Of a stretch of DNA of 64,000 nucleotides, positions 8,816-18,823 are shown piece by piece. Under the pieces are notes generated by a model. That model worked only from the letters and a program-made list of their open reading frames with translations. It made no database searches and was not told where the DNA came from. Numbering within the stretch: position 1 is the first letter of the stretch; each line of letters opens with the position of its first letter. Source of the stretch: Blautia caecimuris. GTDB taxonomy: Bacteria; Bacillota; Clostridia; Lachnospirales; Lachnospiraceae. The stretch covers positions 1 through 64,000 of the forward strand of contig NZ_JANJZT010000014.1 in NCBI RefSeq assembly GCF_024622975.1, written 5' to 3'. A program made the translations under genes and the position numbers.

Positions 8816-9886
8816 ATGATAAATGAAGAGAAGCAGAAGGCACTGGAATCCGCGCTTTCACATATTGAGAAACAGTATGGAAAGGGCTCTGTTATGAAAC
8901 TGGGAGAATCGGGGGCTCATATGCATGTAGAGACGATTCCTACCGGCTCTCTGGGGCTTGATATTGCCCTTGGAGTAGGCGGCGTGCCCAAGGGACGTAT
9001 TGTTGAGATCTATGGACCGGAATCCAGTGGTAAAACAACCGTTGCCCTGCATATGGTTGCAGAGGTTCAGAAACGCGGCGGAATTGCGGGATTTATTGAT
9101 GCGGAGCATGCGCTTGATCCTGTTTATGCAAAAAATATCGGTGTGGATATCGACAATCTTTATATTTCGCAGCCGGATAACGGAGAACAGGCTCTGGAGA
9201 TCACTGAGACTATGGTGCGCTCCGGCGCTCTGGATATTGTAATCGTGGACTCTGTTGCAGCCCTGGTTCCCAAGGCAGAGATCGAGGGAGAGATGGGAGA
9301 CAGCCATGTAGGCCTTCATGCCCGTCTGATGTCACAGGCTCTCCGTAAGCTGACTGCTGTGATCAGCAGATCCAACTGTGTGGTTATTTTTATCAATCAG
9401 CTTCGCGAGAAGGTTGGAGTTATGTTCGGAAATCCGGAGACAACTACAGGCGGACGCGCTCTGAAGTTTTATGCATCGGTACGTCTTGATGTCAGAAGAG
9501 GCGAAACTCTGAAGCAGAGCGGAGAAATGGTGGGAAATCATACAAAAGTAAAAGTAGTAAAGAATAAGGTTGCTCCGCCGTTTAAACAGGCAGAGTTTGA
9601 CATTATGTTCGGAACCGGAATCTCCAGAGAGGGAGAGATCCTCGACCTGGCGGCAGAGTGCTCAGTGGTAAACAAAAGTGGTGCATGGTATTCCTATCAG
9701 GGAGAAAAGATCGGTCAGGGACGTGAGAATGTAAAGGTATTTCTTAAGGAACATCCGGAAATATGTGAAGAAATAGAAAAAAAGGTAAGGATCCATTACC
9801 ATCTTCTTCCGGGAGAAGAGGGAGAGGCGGAAGCAGCAGGCGCAGACAAAGAAAGCACTTCCCCGGCAGAAGCTGACGAGATCTGA
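8816..9886 (+). CDS. recA: Recombinase RecA
   Basis: A 356-residue ATP-dependent strand-exchange protein and SOS co-protease that drives LexA self-cleavage. The Walker [10 protein letters not shown] is near residues 66-74, with the conserved [10 protein letters not shown], the [16 protein letters not shown] loop and the [19 protein letters not shown] (L2) segment. The C-terminal tail is acidic and alanine-rich, as usual. AAGGAG precedes the ATG. recX follows after 9 bases, a common pairing. Confidence 0.98.
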   Translation: MINEEKQKALESALSHIEKQYGKGSVMKLGESGAHMHVETIPTGSLGLDIALGVGGVPKGRIVEIYGPESSGKTTVALHMVAEVQKRGGIAGFIDAEHALDPVYAKNIGVDIDNLYISQPDNGEQALEITETMVRSGALDIVIVDSVAALVPKAEIEGEMGDSHVGLHARLMSQALRKLTAVISRSNCVVIFINQLREKVGVMFGNPETTTGGRALKFYASVRLDVRRGETLKQSGEMVGNHTKVKVVKNKVAPPFKQAEFDIMFGTGISREGEILDLAAECSVVNKSGAWYSYQGEKIGQGRENVKVFLKEHPEICEEIEKKVRIHYHLLPGEEGEAEAAGADKESTSPAEADEI

Positions 9887-9895
9887 TAAGACAGT

Positions 9896-10396
9896 ATGAT
9901 GATGGAAATTCAGGAAGAACAGAGACAGGCGCGAAAAAAGGCCATGAAGCTTCTGGAACGTATGGACCGGACAGAGAAAGGACTCAGCGACCGTCTTTTG
10001 CAGGCAGGTTTTTCAGAGCAGGCGGTTCTGGACGCAGTATCTTATGTAAAAAGCTATGGATATATCAATGACAGCAGATATGCATTGAATTATATTACAT
10101 ATCGTATTCATGAAAAAAGCCGGCAGAAGATCTTTCAGGAGCTTTATACAAAAGGAATTGACAGGGAGACTGTCTCTGAAGCGTGGGAGCAGGCGTGCAG
10201 CCTTGAGGAACCTGACGAGAGGATGATACTGAGGCGCACCATAGAAAAGCGATGCAGTCCGGTAACAGAACTGGATGAGAAGGAGATGCGCCGCCTGTAC
10301 GGGTATCTGGCAAGGCGGGGCTTCCGGCCGGGAGAAATTTCCTCTGTTCTGGAGGAAATGGAAATTAGTTTTCATAAAAATTATGGCAACAAATAG
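9896..10396 (+). CDS. recX: RecA regulator RecX
   Basis: A 166-residue, helix-rich, basic protein with the three-repeat RecX pattern: LSDRLLQAGFSEQAVLDAV, then YGYINDSRYA near 45-54, and a C-terminal YGYLARRGF repeat. RecX binds RecA filaments and limits their extension. It lies 9 bases behind recA, and two or three adjacent ATG codons at the start leave the exact first residue uncertain. Confidence 0.9.
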   Translation: MMMEIQEEQRQARKKAMKLLERMDRTEKGLSDRLLQAGFSEQAVLDAVSYVKSYGYINDSRYALNYITYRIHEKSRQKIFQELYTKGIDRETVSEAWEQACSLEEPDERMILRRTIEKRCSPVTELDEKEMRRLYGYLARRGFRPGEISSVLEEMEISFHKNYGNK

Positions 10397-10406
10397 GTAG
10401 AAAAAC

Positions 10407-10435
10407 TTGACAGATTTCTCAAAAACAGATAAACT
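10407..10435 (+). promoter_or_regulatory. Promoter of rny
   Basis: Consensus TTGACA at 10407-10412 and TAAACT at 10430-10435 are separated by 17 bases, about 50 bases before the GTG start. Confidence 0.6.
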
Positions 10436-10482
10436 TGTATTGTTGTATTTGTACAATGAAAACTAAATAAGGAGGTGCTCCT

Positions 10483-12042
10483 GTGACAACTATCATCATA
10501 AGTGTAATTGTCGCTGTAGTGGTCGCACTGCTTATTGCGGTTCCTCTTACTTGCAAGCTTGCTGTCGAAAATAAGGCAAAAAAGGACGCCGAGGTTGTCG
10601 GCACAGCAGAAGACAGAGCAAGAAGCATCATAGATGAAGCTTTAAAAACTGCTGAAACAAAAAAAAGAGAAGCTTTATTGGAAGTGAAGGAAGAATCTCT
10701 CCGAACAAAAAATGAACTGGAGAAAGAAACCAAGGAACGCAGAAACGAGCTGCAAAAATACGAGAGACGTGTTTTATCCAAGGAAGAATCCGTAGATAAA
10801 AAGGCGGATATCGTAGAAAAGCGTGAGACTGAATGCACAGCAAAAGCTGCTGAACTGCAGAAAAGAGAAAAGAAAGTAGAAGAGCTTGAACAGAAGGGAG
10901 TACAGGAACTGGAAAGAATTTCCGGTCTGACCTCCGAACAGGCAAAAGACGAGTTGCTGAAAACTGTAGAAGACGATGTGAAGGTGGATGTGGCAAGACT
11001 CTATAAAGAGCTTGAAAACCGCGCAAAGGAAGAAGCAGGCAAGAAAGCCAAGGAATATGTGGTAAATGCCATTCAGAAATGTGCTGTGGATCATGTATCA
11101 GAGACAACGATCTCTGTGGTACAGCTTCCAAGCGATGAAATGAAGGGCAGGATCATCGGACGTGAAGGACGAAATATCCGCACTCTGGAAACACTGACAG
11201 GTGTTGATCTGATTATTGATGATACTCCTGAGGCTGTTGTTCTTTCTGCATTTGATCCGATCCGAAGAGAAGTTGCAAGAGTTGCTCTTGAAAAGCTGAT
11301 TGTTGACGGTCGTATTCATCCGGCAAGAATCGAGGAGATGGTGGAAAAGGCTCAGAAAGAAGTGGAAGTGCAGATTCGCGAAGACGGCGAAAATGCAGCC
11401 ATGGACGTAGGAGTACATGGAATCCATCCGGAGCTTCTGAAGCTTCTTGGACGAATGAAATTCCGTTCCAGTTATGGACAGAATGCATTGAAACATTCCA
11501 TTGAGGTTGCACAGCTTTCCGGAATCCTGGCAGGTGAAATCGGCGTGGATGTCCGTATGGCTAAGAGAGCCGGACTTCTTCATGACATTGGAAAATCCAT
11601 TGACCATGAAGTAGAAGGATCTCATATTCAGATTGGAGTGGATCTTTGTAAGAAGTATAAAGAATCTGCTGTCGTGATTAATACAGTTGCATCCCATCAT
11701 GGTGATGTGGAACCGGAATCTCTTGTTGCATGTATTGTACAGGCTGCTGACGCGATTTCCGCGGCAAGGCCGGGCGCAAGAAGAGAAACACTGGAAACCT
11801 ATACCAACAGACTGAAACAGCTGGAGGATATCACCAATGAATTCAAGGGAGTAGACAAGTCCTTTGCTATTCAGGCGGGCAGAGAGATTCGCGTAATGGT
11901 AGTACCAGAGCATGTAACAGATGCAGATATGGTCCTTCTGGCAAGAGATATTGCGAAGCAGATTGAAGCTGAACTGGAATACCCGGGTCAGATTAAAGTC
12001 AATGTGATTCGTGAGAGCAGAGCAGTGGACTACGCGAAATAA
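10483..12042 (+). CDS. rny: Ribonuclease Y
   Basis: A 519-residue membrane-anchored endoribonuclease that starts mRNA decay in Firmicutes. The order is a single N-terminal transmembrane helix (residues ~2-22), a long charged coiled coil (~30-200), a KH RNA-binding domain ([20 protein letters not shown], ~224-243) and an HD metal-dependent phosphohydrolase domain ([11 protein letters not shown], then [11 protein letters not shown]). The start is GTG at 10483 with GGAGG 7 bases upstream. It has its own promoter and terminator. Confidence 0.97.
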   Translation: MTTIIISVIVAVVVALLIAVPLTCKLAVENKAKKDAEVVGTAEDRARSIIDEALKTAETKKREALLEVKEESLRTKNELEKETKERRNELQKYERRVLSKEESVDKKADIVEKRETECTAKAAELQKREKKVEELEQKGVQELERISGLTSEQAKDELLKTVEDDVKVDVARLYKELENRAKEEAGKKAKEYVVNAIQKCAVDHVSETTISVVQLPSDEMKGRIIGREGRNIRTLETLTGVDLIIDDTPEAVVLSAFDPIRREVARVALEKLIVDGRIHPARIEEMVEKAQKEVEVQIREDGENAAMDVGVHGIHPELLKLLGRMKFRSSYGQNALKHSIEVAQLSGILAGEIGVDVRMAKRAGLLHDIGKSIDHEVEGSHIQIGVDLCKKYKESAVVINTVASHHGDVEPESLVACIVQAADAISAARPGARRETLETYTNRLKQLEDITNEFKGVDKSFAIQAGREIRVMVVPEHVTDADMVLLARDIAKQIEAELEYPGQIKVNVIRESRAVDYAK

Positions 12043-12085
12043 TTCTGACAGGTCATGCACCATTGTTCATTAAATGAAGTATATA

Positions 12086-12117
12086 AGCCGTGTGAAAGAA
12101 ATTTCACACGGCTTTTT
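12086..12117 (+). terminator. Terminator after rny
   Basis: AAGCCGTGTGAAA pairs perfectly with TTTCACACGGCTT over a short loop and runs into five Ts. Confidence 0.85.
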
Positions 12118-12138
12118 GCGTACGAAGGAAGACTGTGA

Positions 12139-12792
12139 ATGACACAGGCATATTTTGGACGCAAGTCCCGTAAACTGGTACAGGGTGAGGATATGAAAAA
12201 AAGACTGGAACTGTACAGAAGGGGAAGCCTTCCTGTGTACTGGCTTTTCTTTTTTGGATTTTTGGCAGGAGTGGTGATTCCAAATGTAATGTGGAAGTAT
12301 GAATGGCATCAGAAAACAGCGGCTTCTCTGTATCTGCTGGCAGCTTTTGCCGACAACAGCCTTGACAAAGGCGAATATTTTCTGCAGGTACTTAAAATGA
12401 GGGGAAGTGTATTTCTGATTTCAGCCCTTTGTGGAGTGTCTGTATTCGGGGCGCCTTTGGCGGTGATGGGAATTTTATATATGGGCGTTCGCACAGGGCT
12501 TCTTCTTACTATGTCCATTCTTCAGTTTGGACTTCAGGGCGGAATTGTAGGTCTGGGAGCCTTGTTTCCTCAGTACCTCTTATACTTTCCTTGCTTTTTC
12601 TGGCTGATGTGGCTGATATACCGGCAGTCTCTGGAAATCTGGAAGAGCCGTGGGCTGATTGCCGGAGAGGTATCCTCCTATGCGTTTCGCGTTCTTTTAT
12701 GCGCGGTGGTCTGTATGGGAGGAATTTTGCTGGAAACCTGGTGCAATCCTCCGGTTATGGAGGTTCTGATGAAAAGCCTGGAGCTTTTTTGA
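12139..12792 (+). CDS. spoIIM: Stage II sporulation protein M-like membrane protein
   Basis: A 217-residue integral membrane protein with about five hydrophobic segments. It has the SpoIIM family look: an N-terminal WLFFFGFLAGVVIPN helix followed by a repeated small-residue LGALFPQYLLYFPCFF region. SpoIIM works with SpoIID and SpoIIP in peptidoglycan remodelling during forespore engulfment, which implies a spore former. An alternative start at 12193 (199 aa, GGTGAGG very close upstream) is equally plausible. It lies between rny and xerD, a usual spoIIM-xerD neighbourhood. Confidence 0.75.
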   Translation: MTQAYFGRKSRKLVQGEDMKKRLELYRRGSLPVYWLFFFGFLAGVVIPNVMWKYEWHQKTAASLYLLAAFADNSLDKGEYFLQVLKMRGSVFLISALCGVSVFGAPLAVMGILYMGVRTGLLLTMSILQFGLQGGIVGLGALFPQYLLYFPCFFWLMWLIYRQSLEIWKSRGLIAGEVSSYAFRVLLCAVVCMGGILLETWCNPPVMEVLMKSLELF

Positions 12793-12828
12793 AATAACGA
12801 TACTGAAATAATGATGAGTGAAAAGTGC

Positions 12829-12857
12829 TTTGATTTTAGGAAAAACCAGTGTATAAT
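12829..12857 (+). promoter_or_regulatory. Promoter of xerD
   Basis: TTTGAT at 12829-12834 and TATAAT at 12852-12857 have 17-base spacing, about 75 bases upstream of the chosen start. Confidence 0.5.
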
Positions 12858-12929
12858 GTATGATACACTACTTATGATCTGGGCGTATTGAACAGTAATT
12901 CAAAAGCGGAATGGACGGCGGAGATAAAA

Positions 12930-13814
12930 ATGGAAAAGCTTATCAATGATTTTATTGAATATCTTCACAATGAAAAAAATACTTCTGGAAACACAGAGGT
13001 TTCCTATCAGAGGGATCTGAAAAAAATGGCTGCATATTTTGAAAAACAGGGAATCGCTCATGCGGACGAAGTGACAGAATCAGATCTGAAGGCTTATGTA
13101 AGTGAAATGCATAGCGCAGACTTTGCATCTTCTACCATATCCAGAAATATTGCATCTATCAGAGCTCTGTTTCATTATCTGTTTAAAAAAGGCGTGGTTT
13201 CTGAGGACCCGTCTGAGAATTTAAGAGCACCCAGAATAGAAAAGAAAATGCCGGAAATTCTGACTGTACAGGAAGTAGACAGGCTTCTCAGTCAGCCTAA
13301 TCCCCATACAGGCAAGGGAATCAGGGATAAAGCTATGATGGAGCTTCTCTATGCTACCGGAATGCGTGTCAGCGAGCTTCTGGCTCTTAAAACAGAGGAT
13401 GTGAATTTAAGCTTTGGATATGTGATCTGCCATGACAATGGAAAGGAGCGTGTGATTCCCATTGGAAATGTCAGCCGTGATATGCTGCAGAAATATATGG
13501 ATGAGGCGAGAGATTTTTTTGTGAAGAATCAAAGAGAATCCGCTCTTTTTACAAACTGCTCCGGAAAGCCCATGAGCAGGCAGGGATTCTGGAAGGTACT
13601 TAAGGGATATGCGGAGAGCGCCGGAATCCACAAGGATATTACGCCTCATACGCTTCGGCACTCATTTGCAGTCCATATGCTGCAAAATGGAGCAGATATC
13701 AAAAGCGTACAGGAAATGCTTGGCCATTCGGATATTTCTTCTACCCAGATGTATCTGGGACTGGATACTGTAAAAATGAGAGACGTTTACATGAAAGCAC
13801 ACCCCAGAAGCTGA
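12930..13814 (+). CDS. xerD: Tyrosine recombinase XerD
   Basis: A 294-residue site-specific recombinase that resolves chromosome dimers at dif with XerC. The N-terminal SAM-like core-binding domain covers ~1-95. The catalytic domain carries the Arg in ATGMRVSEL (~147), HTLRHSFAVH (~241-250), GHSDISSTQMY (~267-277) and its Tyr nucleophile. The length is the family norm. The ATG at 12930 has GGAG upstream; an upstream TTG at 12888 would add 14 atypical residues. The C-terminal codons overlap a GC-rich hairpin. Confidence 0.9.
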   Translation: MEKLINDFIEYLHNEKNTSGNTEVSYQRDLKKMAAYFEKQGIAHADEVTESDLKAYVSEMHSADFASSTISRNIASIRALFHYLFKKGVVSEDPSENLRAPRIEKKMPEILTVQEVDRLLSQPNPHTGKGIRDKAMMELLYATGMRVSELLALKTEDVNLSFGYVICHDNGKERVIPIGNVSRDMLQKYMDEARDFFVKNQRESALFTNCSGKPMSRQGFWKVLKGYAESAGIHKDITPHTLRHSFAVHMLQNGADIKSVQEMLGHSDISSTQMYLGLDTVKMRDVYMKAHPRS

Positions 13815-13828
13815 ATGCCGGGGTGTGC
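13797..13828 (+). terminator. Stem-loop spanning the xerD stop codon
   Basis: GCACACCCC pairs with GGGGTGTGC across 14 bases. The stop codon lies in the loop. No clear T-run follows on the plus strand, so termination efficiency is uncertain; it may also insulate the convergent ABC operon. Confidence 0.5.
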
Positions 13829-13857
13829 CTTCGATTTCCACAAAGTATTTTAACAGA

Positions 13858-16056
13858 TTAAATCATAGTATCATTTCGTAAAATATCAATTAAATCACTT
13901 TTAAGAAGTTTGCTTCCGCCTATATAGTAAGCCAGACCAACAAGTGCAAAGACGAATAAAAAGAATATTAAAACAGGAATAAATGGTGCTTTTTTCAAAA
14001 ATTCCATCGGGTCTAAGTAACTTGCAGTGATCATAAAACCGACTGTAATTATAGTCAATGGAGCTGTGATGGCAAGAGGGCGTCCTGCAATCACTAATAC
14101 CTCAATAGCAAACATTTTTTTCATACTTTTTGGAGACATTCCTATTGAAGCATATCTGATAAATTCTCGTTTTCTCTGTCTTAAAAATCCCAGAGTGTTG
14201 GAAAAAATGTTGGCAAGGCCAATGGCAGCCAGTAAAACGCATAATGCTCCAAATATCAGAATCATTCCTTTCTTCATTGTCGCATCAGATATTTTTTCCT
14301 GAATACGGTTTTCGATTGAAATGTTATCTTTCGGAGACAGTGTCTGTAAAATTTCATTTTGTAATTCATTTAGTTCAGAAAGAGCTGCTTCTTCTGCTCC
14401 AAGTATTCGTATATATGTCTCTGGTTCAGCATGACCGAGTACTCCTGATACCTGTTTCCACAGTGACAAAGGAATAAATTGAACTAATGTATAATCCTCA
14501 TATTCTTCTCTTAATGTTACAGGATCCTGCGTATAAGCAAGAACGGGAATATCTGCTGATAGCTCAGTATTTTCAATGTTTTGCAGGGTGATGGTTCTTT
14601 GGCGATTTTTTACAAAAGGAATATATTTTTTATAGCGAAAATTGCTGTTTAAGCTGTCCCAAATACGATTAAGCACAATACTTCCGTCCAGCCTTGGTAC
14701 AATATTTAATTGTCTGCAATATTCCTCAAAGCTTTTATCATCTATAATGATGATTGGCGCTTTTACAGAGTAGCTGCATTTTTCTGTATTTATAGAATTA
14801 TCTGTGACAGCCTCCGGGCCTCCTAAATGTATTAACTCATCACTGATTTCTGTCTCCGGTATGGAACATTCAGCTATTGCTTTTTGGTATACAAGACTGT
14901 TTCTGACATTTGGCAGATTTCTAAGCTCTTCTCCCTGACGAAACTCAGAAATATCAGTGTTTTTCAGGGTTACCATTATATCCCAGGCATCCTGATACCT
15001 TTCAAAATAAGTATAATTTGTACTGATATCTGCTAGAGTGAAAAAGCAAAGCATTATAGTAAAACTTAAGAAAGAAAGGGTAAGAGAAAGGTGAGAAGTA
15101 CGAAGCGCTTTACTCTGTGCTTTCAGTGCATTGGCAGCCAATTCTCCTTCTATTCCAAATATCCTGCATAATAAGCAGGAATGCTTTTTCTTTTTTAAGT
15201 GTAGTTCATCTGTGCCCTGCAATGCCTGAAGAGGAGTCAGTTTAATTAATTTTTTTGCAGGTAAGCAGGCAGAAATAAATACAGTTAAAACTGACACAAA
15301 AATAGTTGCCATAAACACAACAGGGTGATATTGAAAAACGGCATTATGTCGCCCTGCTATTTCCTGTGCAAAAAAATTTATAATTTTTATTGTCAAAGCA
15401 CTGCCTGCGATTCCAAGCAAACTGCCCGTTAAAATTGGAAGGATACAGAGCATTGCAGCTTCCTGCAGGAGGCAGGTAAAAATCTGCCCTGGCGTGGCTC
15501 CGATACTGGACAATATTCCAAATTGATGGAGTCTTGCATACATAGAAACTGCAAAAGAGTTATGTATAATCAGGATTAAAGAAACAGATACCACAAGTAA
15601 TAAGGCAATAAAAAAGGCCATTAAAAGCGGCGGACTATTATCCTGAGGATTGTGTACCATGTATCTTGACAACAGCAGTTCATGATAAGAGGCGGCAGTA
15701 CTGTCAAGATTTAACTTTTCGGTTATCAATGGCATATCTTTATAGACAGTTCTTATATTTTGGAACCAGACATCAGCGACAATAGTTTTTTCTGTTGATA
15801 ACGTATTATTGATTTCAGCTTTTTCTACATTTGAAAAATTTTTTATTATAGATAAATCTGATTCATCTATCCCGGAAATTCTTCCCTGCCAGCTGCCCTC
15901 ATCTATTGTGATCTGTTCAATTTCGTAAATCCAGAAGTTGTAAAACAGGCTGCATATCAGTGATAAAAACAGAGCAGAGATAAAAGCTGCTGTAACAATG
16001 GATATGCTGGAGGCTTTATTCTTTTTAATAAAGCCAGCTGAAAAATCTTTCCACAT
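13858..16056 (-). CDS. FtsX/MacB-type ABC transporter permease
   Basis: A 732-residue membrane protein with an N-terminal transmembrane helix (~15-40), a large extracytoplasmic part, an FtsX-type four-helix block near 150-280, a second external domain and a C-terminal helix block (~600-720). This double FtsX layout matches permeases of peptide- or antibiotic-responsive transporters with a dedicated ATPase, such as the MacB, BceB and VexP groups. The ATG overlaps the ATPase stop by one base; a GTG three codons earlier is possible. The region is clearly richer in A+T than xerD and aroF, suggesting acquisition. The substrate is unknown. Confidence 0.8.
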   Translation of the reverse strand: MWKDFSAGFIKKNKASSISIVTAAFISALFLSLICSLFYNFWIYEIEQITIDEGSWQGRISGIDESDLSIIKNFSNVEKAEINNTLSTEKTIVADVWFQNIRTVYKDMPLITEKLNLDSTAASYHELLLSRYMVHNPQDNSPPLLMAFFIALLLVVSVSLILIIHNSFAVSMYARLHQFGILSSIGATPGQIFTCLLQEAAMLCILPILTGSLLGIAGSALTIKIINFFAQEIAGRHNAVFQYHPVVFMATIFVSVLTVFISACLPAKKLIKLTPLQALQGTDELHLKKKKHSCLLCRIFGIEGELAANALKAQSKALRTSHLSLTLSFLSFTIMLCFFTLADISTNYTYFERYQDAWDIMVTLKNTDISEFRQGEELRNLPNVRNSLVYQKAIAECSIPETEISDELIHLGGPEAVTDNSINTEKCSYSVKAPIIIIDDKSFEEYCRQLNIVPRLDGSIVLNRIWDSLNSNFRYKKYIPFVKNRQRTITLQNIENTELSADIPVLAYTQDPVTLREEYEDYTLVQFIPLSLWKQVSGVLGHAEPETYIRILGAEEAALSELNELQNEILQTLSPKDNISIENRIQEKISDATMKKGMILIFGALCVLLAAIGLANIFSNTLGFLRQRKREFIRYASIGMSPKSMKKMFAIEVLVIAGRPLAITAPLTIITVGFMITASYLDPMEFLKKAPFIPVLIFFLFVFALVGLAYYIGGSKLLKSDLIDILRNDTMI

Positions 16057-16742
16057 TATACACACCGTCCTCTCCTGTCACTGATGATTTTTCCGTCTTC
16101 TAAGGTTATTATGCGATCTGCTTCCAATGCGATTTTCTCATCATGGGTAATCAGCAAAATTGTCTGATTGAGATTACGATTTGATAATTTGAGCATATCA
16201 ATAATTTCTTTGGAATTTTTTTGATCAAGATTTCCTGTGGGTTCGTCTGCTAAAAGGAGAGCAGGACGGTAAATCAATGCTCTGGCGATTGCAGCTCTCT
16301 GCTGCTGCCCGCCTGATAGCTGACTTGGAAGAAAATCTAGTTTGTCTGAAATCCCTAACGAATTTACTATTTGCTCAAAATATTCCTGATTTACTTTTTT
16401 CTTATCCAGTAAAAGAGGCATTAAAATATTTTTCTGGATGGTAAGGGTTGGAATCAGGTTATAGAACTGATAAACCAGCCCAACCTTCCTGCGGCGAAAA
16501 ATTGCTGCCTGTGTCCGGCTCATAGAAGAAATATCAATACCGTCTACGAGAACTTTCCCCTTAGTAGGCTTTTCTACACTTCCCAGAATATGCAGAAGCG
16601 TAGACTTCCCTGAACCGGAGGCCCCTATAATTGCAACAAATTCACCTTTTTCAACTGATAAATTAACTTTATCCAGAGCCCGGACCTGATTAGCGCCAGA
16701 ACCATATACTTTTCCGATACAATCACATTTTAAAATTTCCAT
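16056..16742 (-). CDS. ABC transporter ATP-binding protein, LolD/MacB type
   Basis: A 228-residue ATPase with a complete cassette: Walker A GASGSGKST (~39-47), Q-loop region VYQFYNLIPTL (~90-100), signature LSGGQQQRAAIARAL (~142-156), Walker B LLLADEPTGNLD and the switch His in ITHDEKIA. It powers the permease encoded immediately downstream. AAAGGAG lies upstream of the start. It follows the sensor kinase gene by 69 bases on the same strand. Confidence 0.9.
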   Translation of the reverse strand: MEILKCDCIGKVYGSGANQVRALDKVNLSVEKGEFVAIIGASGSGKSTLLHILGSVEKPTKGKVLVDGIDISSMSRTQAAIFRRRKVGLVYQFYNLIPTLTIQKNILMPLLLDKKKVNQEYFEQIVNSLGISDKLDFLPSQLSGGQQQRAAIARALIYRPALLLADEPTGNLDQKNSKEIIDMLKLSNRNLNQTILLITHDEKIALEADRIITLEDGKIISDRRGRCV

Positions 16743-16811
16743 GCCAGATGCTCCTTTCCGTTATATGAAAACTCTCTGTTACTTTTTAGTATAACAAAGA
16801 AAAATGACATC

Positions 16812-17999
16812 TTAGTGACTGTAAATACGGATTTCGAAGCAGGCTCCTCCATCTGGAAGATTGCGGGCGGTTATATTTCCGTTCTGTAATTCAAAGATAG
16901 ATTTTGCTAATGCAAGCCCAATACCGATCCCATTGGAAGATGCATTTTTTCCGCGATAAAATCGTTCAAAAAGATGAGGGATATCATCGGGATAAAAACC
17001 CTCGCCTTCATCCCATATTAAAATTTCTGAATATATAGGATTAGTGGAATAATCACAATGTATGGTTCCGTTTTGAGTGGAATGTTCCATACAGTTTTTC
17101 AGCAGGTTCAGAAACGCTTCTATAGTCCATTCCATATCACCGGTGATCTCAACACAGCCTTTGTCTGGAATTAATATAGATACACCTTCTTTTTGCAGAA
17201 GATTGCTTAAATTATCCGCTGCAAGAGTAAGCGCGGTATAAATATCAACTTTTGAATATTCAAATGGTAAAGTGCCTGCATCTATTTTGGATAAAGTAAG
17301 CAGTGCCTCTTCTAATACACTTAATCGTTCCAGTTGTTTTTTTATTTGTTTTGTCCGTAGATCAGGCATTTCATTTTGAATAAGCTGCAGGGAAAGAGAA
17401 GCTGCTGTAACAGGTGTTTTTAGCTGATGAGCAATATTGGCAAGATTATCTGCAAAATTGTTTTTGGATTTTAATGCTGCCTCTCTTGTATAAATAAGCT
17501 GTGTTACTGTTTTATATATTTCATCCTGTAAACCGGAAAATTCATCCTCTTTGGTTTGAATGACTATTTTTTCTTTCCCGATATTTATCAGTTCCAGATA
17601 ATCAGTCAGCTCGGATATCCGCAGTTTTTTTCGCCGGTTCATCCACCATAAAGAAGCCAGGAAGCAGCCGGAAATCATTACAAATATAATGGAGGAAAGG
17701 ATAAAAAAATCTGTGACTGTTCCATTATAAAACTGAGTACTTCTATATCCATATCGGGCTAAAAAGAGCGTTTTATCGGAGTGTTCCGGGGCGGACGTCA
17801 GGTATTCTTTCACAGCTGAAAGAATCTGTTGTTCTGTCTCAGGATTATTTTCTATAATAAGTTCACAAAATTTTGAGAGATGTTCAAATGCAGACTTCTG
17901 GTACAGATTCAATCCAAATATTGATATAAGTAGGATTCCTGTAAGACAGAATATAATTGGAAGACCGAAAGCCAGAAATTGTTTTTTTCTTTCTGTCAT
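16812..17999 (-). CDS. Sensor histidine kinase of the ABC-transporter module
   Basis: A 395-residue membrane kinase. Two transmembrane helices (~10-32 and ~80-112) flank a small external domain; then come a phosphoacceptor segment (NIAHQLKTPVTAA, ~190) and an HATPase domain with NLLKNCMEHS (N box), DEGEGF (G1) and GIGIGLALAK (G2). The start overlaps the response regulator stop by 4 bases. Kinases beside FtsX-type transporters often respond to membrane-active peptides or transporter flux; the signal here is not evident. Confidence 0.88.
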   Translation of the reverse strand: MTERKKQFLAFGLPIIFCLTGILLISIFGLNLYQKSAFEHLSKFCELIIENNPETEQQILSAVKEYLTSAPEHSDKTLFLARYGYRSTQFYNGTVTDFFILSSIIFVMISGCFLASLWWMNRRKKLRISELTDYLELINIGKEKIVIQTKEDEFSGLQDEIYKTVTQLIYTREAALKSKNNFADNLANIAHQLKTPVTAASLSLQLIQNEMPDLRTKQIKKQLERLSVLEEALLTLSKIDAGTLPFEYSKVDIYTALTLAADNLSNLLQKEGVSILIPDKGCVEITGDMEWTIEAFLNLLKNCMEHSTQNGTIHCDYSTNPIYSEILIWDEGEGFYPDDIPHLFERFYRGKNASSNGIGIGLALAKSIFELQNGNITARNLPDGGACFEIRIYSH

Positions 18000-18667
18000 A
18001 TGGTGTCCTCCATACGATAACCAAAGCTGCGGACAGTTTTCAGACAGCCAGGATTATTCAACTTTTCCCGAAGACGTTTCATTGTAACTGTCAGTGTGTT
18101 GTCGTTTACATAAATCCCATTACTGTCCCATATAAATTCCAGTAATTGTCCTCTGGTTAAGGTTTTTCCTTTATTTTCCATTAAAAGTAAAAGTAACTGA
18201 TACTCTGGCTGGCTTAATATAATTTCTATATGATTGCAGAAAACAGTCATTTTTTCTTTGTCTAACAAAAGATCATCACAGGACAGACGTGAATTGTTCG
18301 TTTGTCCGGTTCGCCGAAGCAAAGCGAGAATACGAGAATACAGTACATTTAATTCAAATGGTTTTATCACGTAATCATCTGCTCCATAACCTAAACCGGC
18401 TACAATATCATGGGAATCGCCGCGAACTGTCAGAAAAATAACCGGGAGATGCTCCCAGTGACTCCGGATCCATCTGCAAAGCTCACTTCCCTGCCCGTCA
18501 GGCATATTCCAATCCAGCAGAACAATATCAGGGAGAGATTGCAGCAGTGCTGATTTTGCAAGAGCTACTGTAGAAAAAGTAATTATTTTGCAGTTATGCT
18601 GTTCAAGATATTCTTTTACAGAGCATGCAATATTTTCATCGTCTTCGATATAGTAAATATCTGTCAT
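17996..18667 (-). CDS. OmpR-family response regulator
   Basis: A 223-residue regulator. The receiver domain (1-115) has acidic residues EDD near 8-10, phosphoacceptor Asp in VLLDWNMPDG (~52) and conserved Lys in YVIKPFE (~102). The C-terminal winged helix carries TLTRGQLLEFIWD and VTMKRLREKL. GGAGG lies 8 bases before the ATG. It is the first gene of the four-gene operon regulator-kinase-ATPase-permease and probably controls transporter expression. Confidence 0.92.
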   Translation of the reverse strand: MTDIYYIEDDENIACSVKEYLEQHNCKIITFSTVALAKSALLQSLPDIVLLDWNMPDGQGSELCRWIRSHWEHLPVIFLTVRGDSHDIVAGLGYGADDYVIKPFELNVLYSRILALLRRTGQTNNSRLSCDDLLLDKEKMTVFCNHIEIILSQPEYQLLLLLMENKGKTLTRGQLLEFIWDSNGIYVNDNTLTVTMKRLREKLNNPGCLKTVRSFGYRMEDTI

Positions 18668-18748
18668 TTTCAGTACCTCCAGTCAGATGAGTTTGCCGGA
18701 AAACAGAATGCCTGTTTTTCAGCAGACAGTTTGATTCTTTGTTCAAAA

Positions 18749-18792
18749 GAAAAATGCCCGAATAAGCCTGTAAAGTAAGGTTGTTCGGACAT
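18749..18792 (-). terminator. Terminator of aroF (minus strand)
   Basis: Read on the minus strand, TGTCCGAA pairs with TTCGGGCA with one mismatch, across a loop of about 20 bases, and is followed by a T-run. It lies just beyond the aroF stop and upstream of the response regulator. Confidence 0.6.
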
Positions 18793-18823
18793 TTAAAAGA
18801 TATAAAAACATTTCAGGAGTTTA

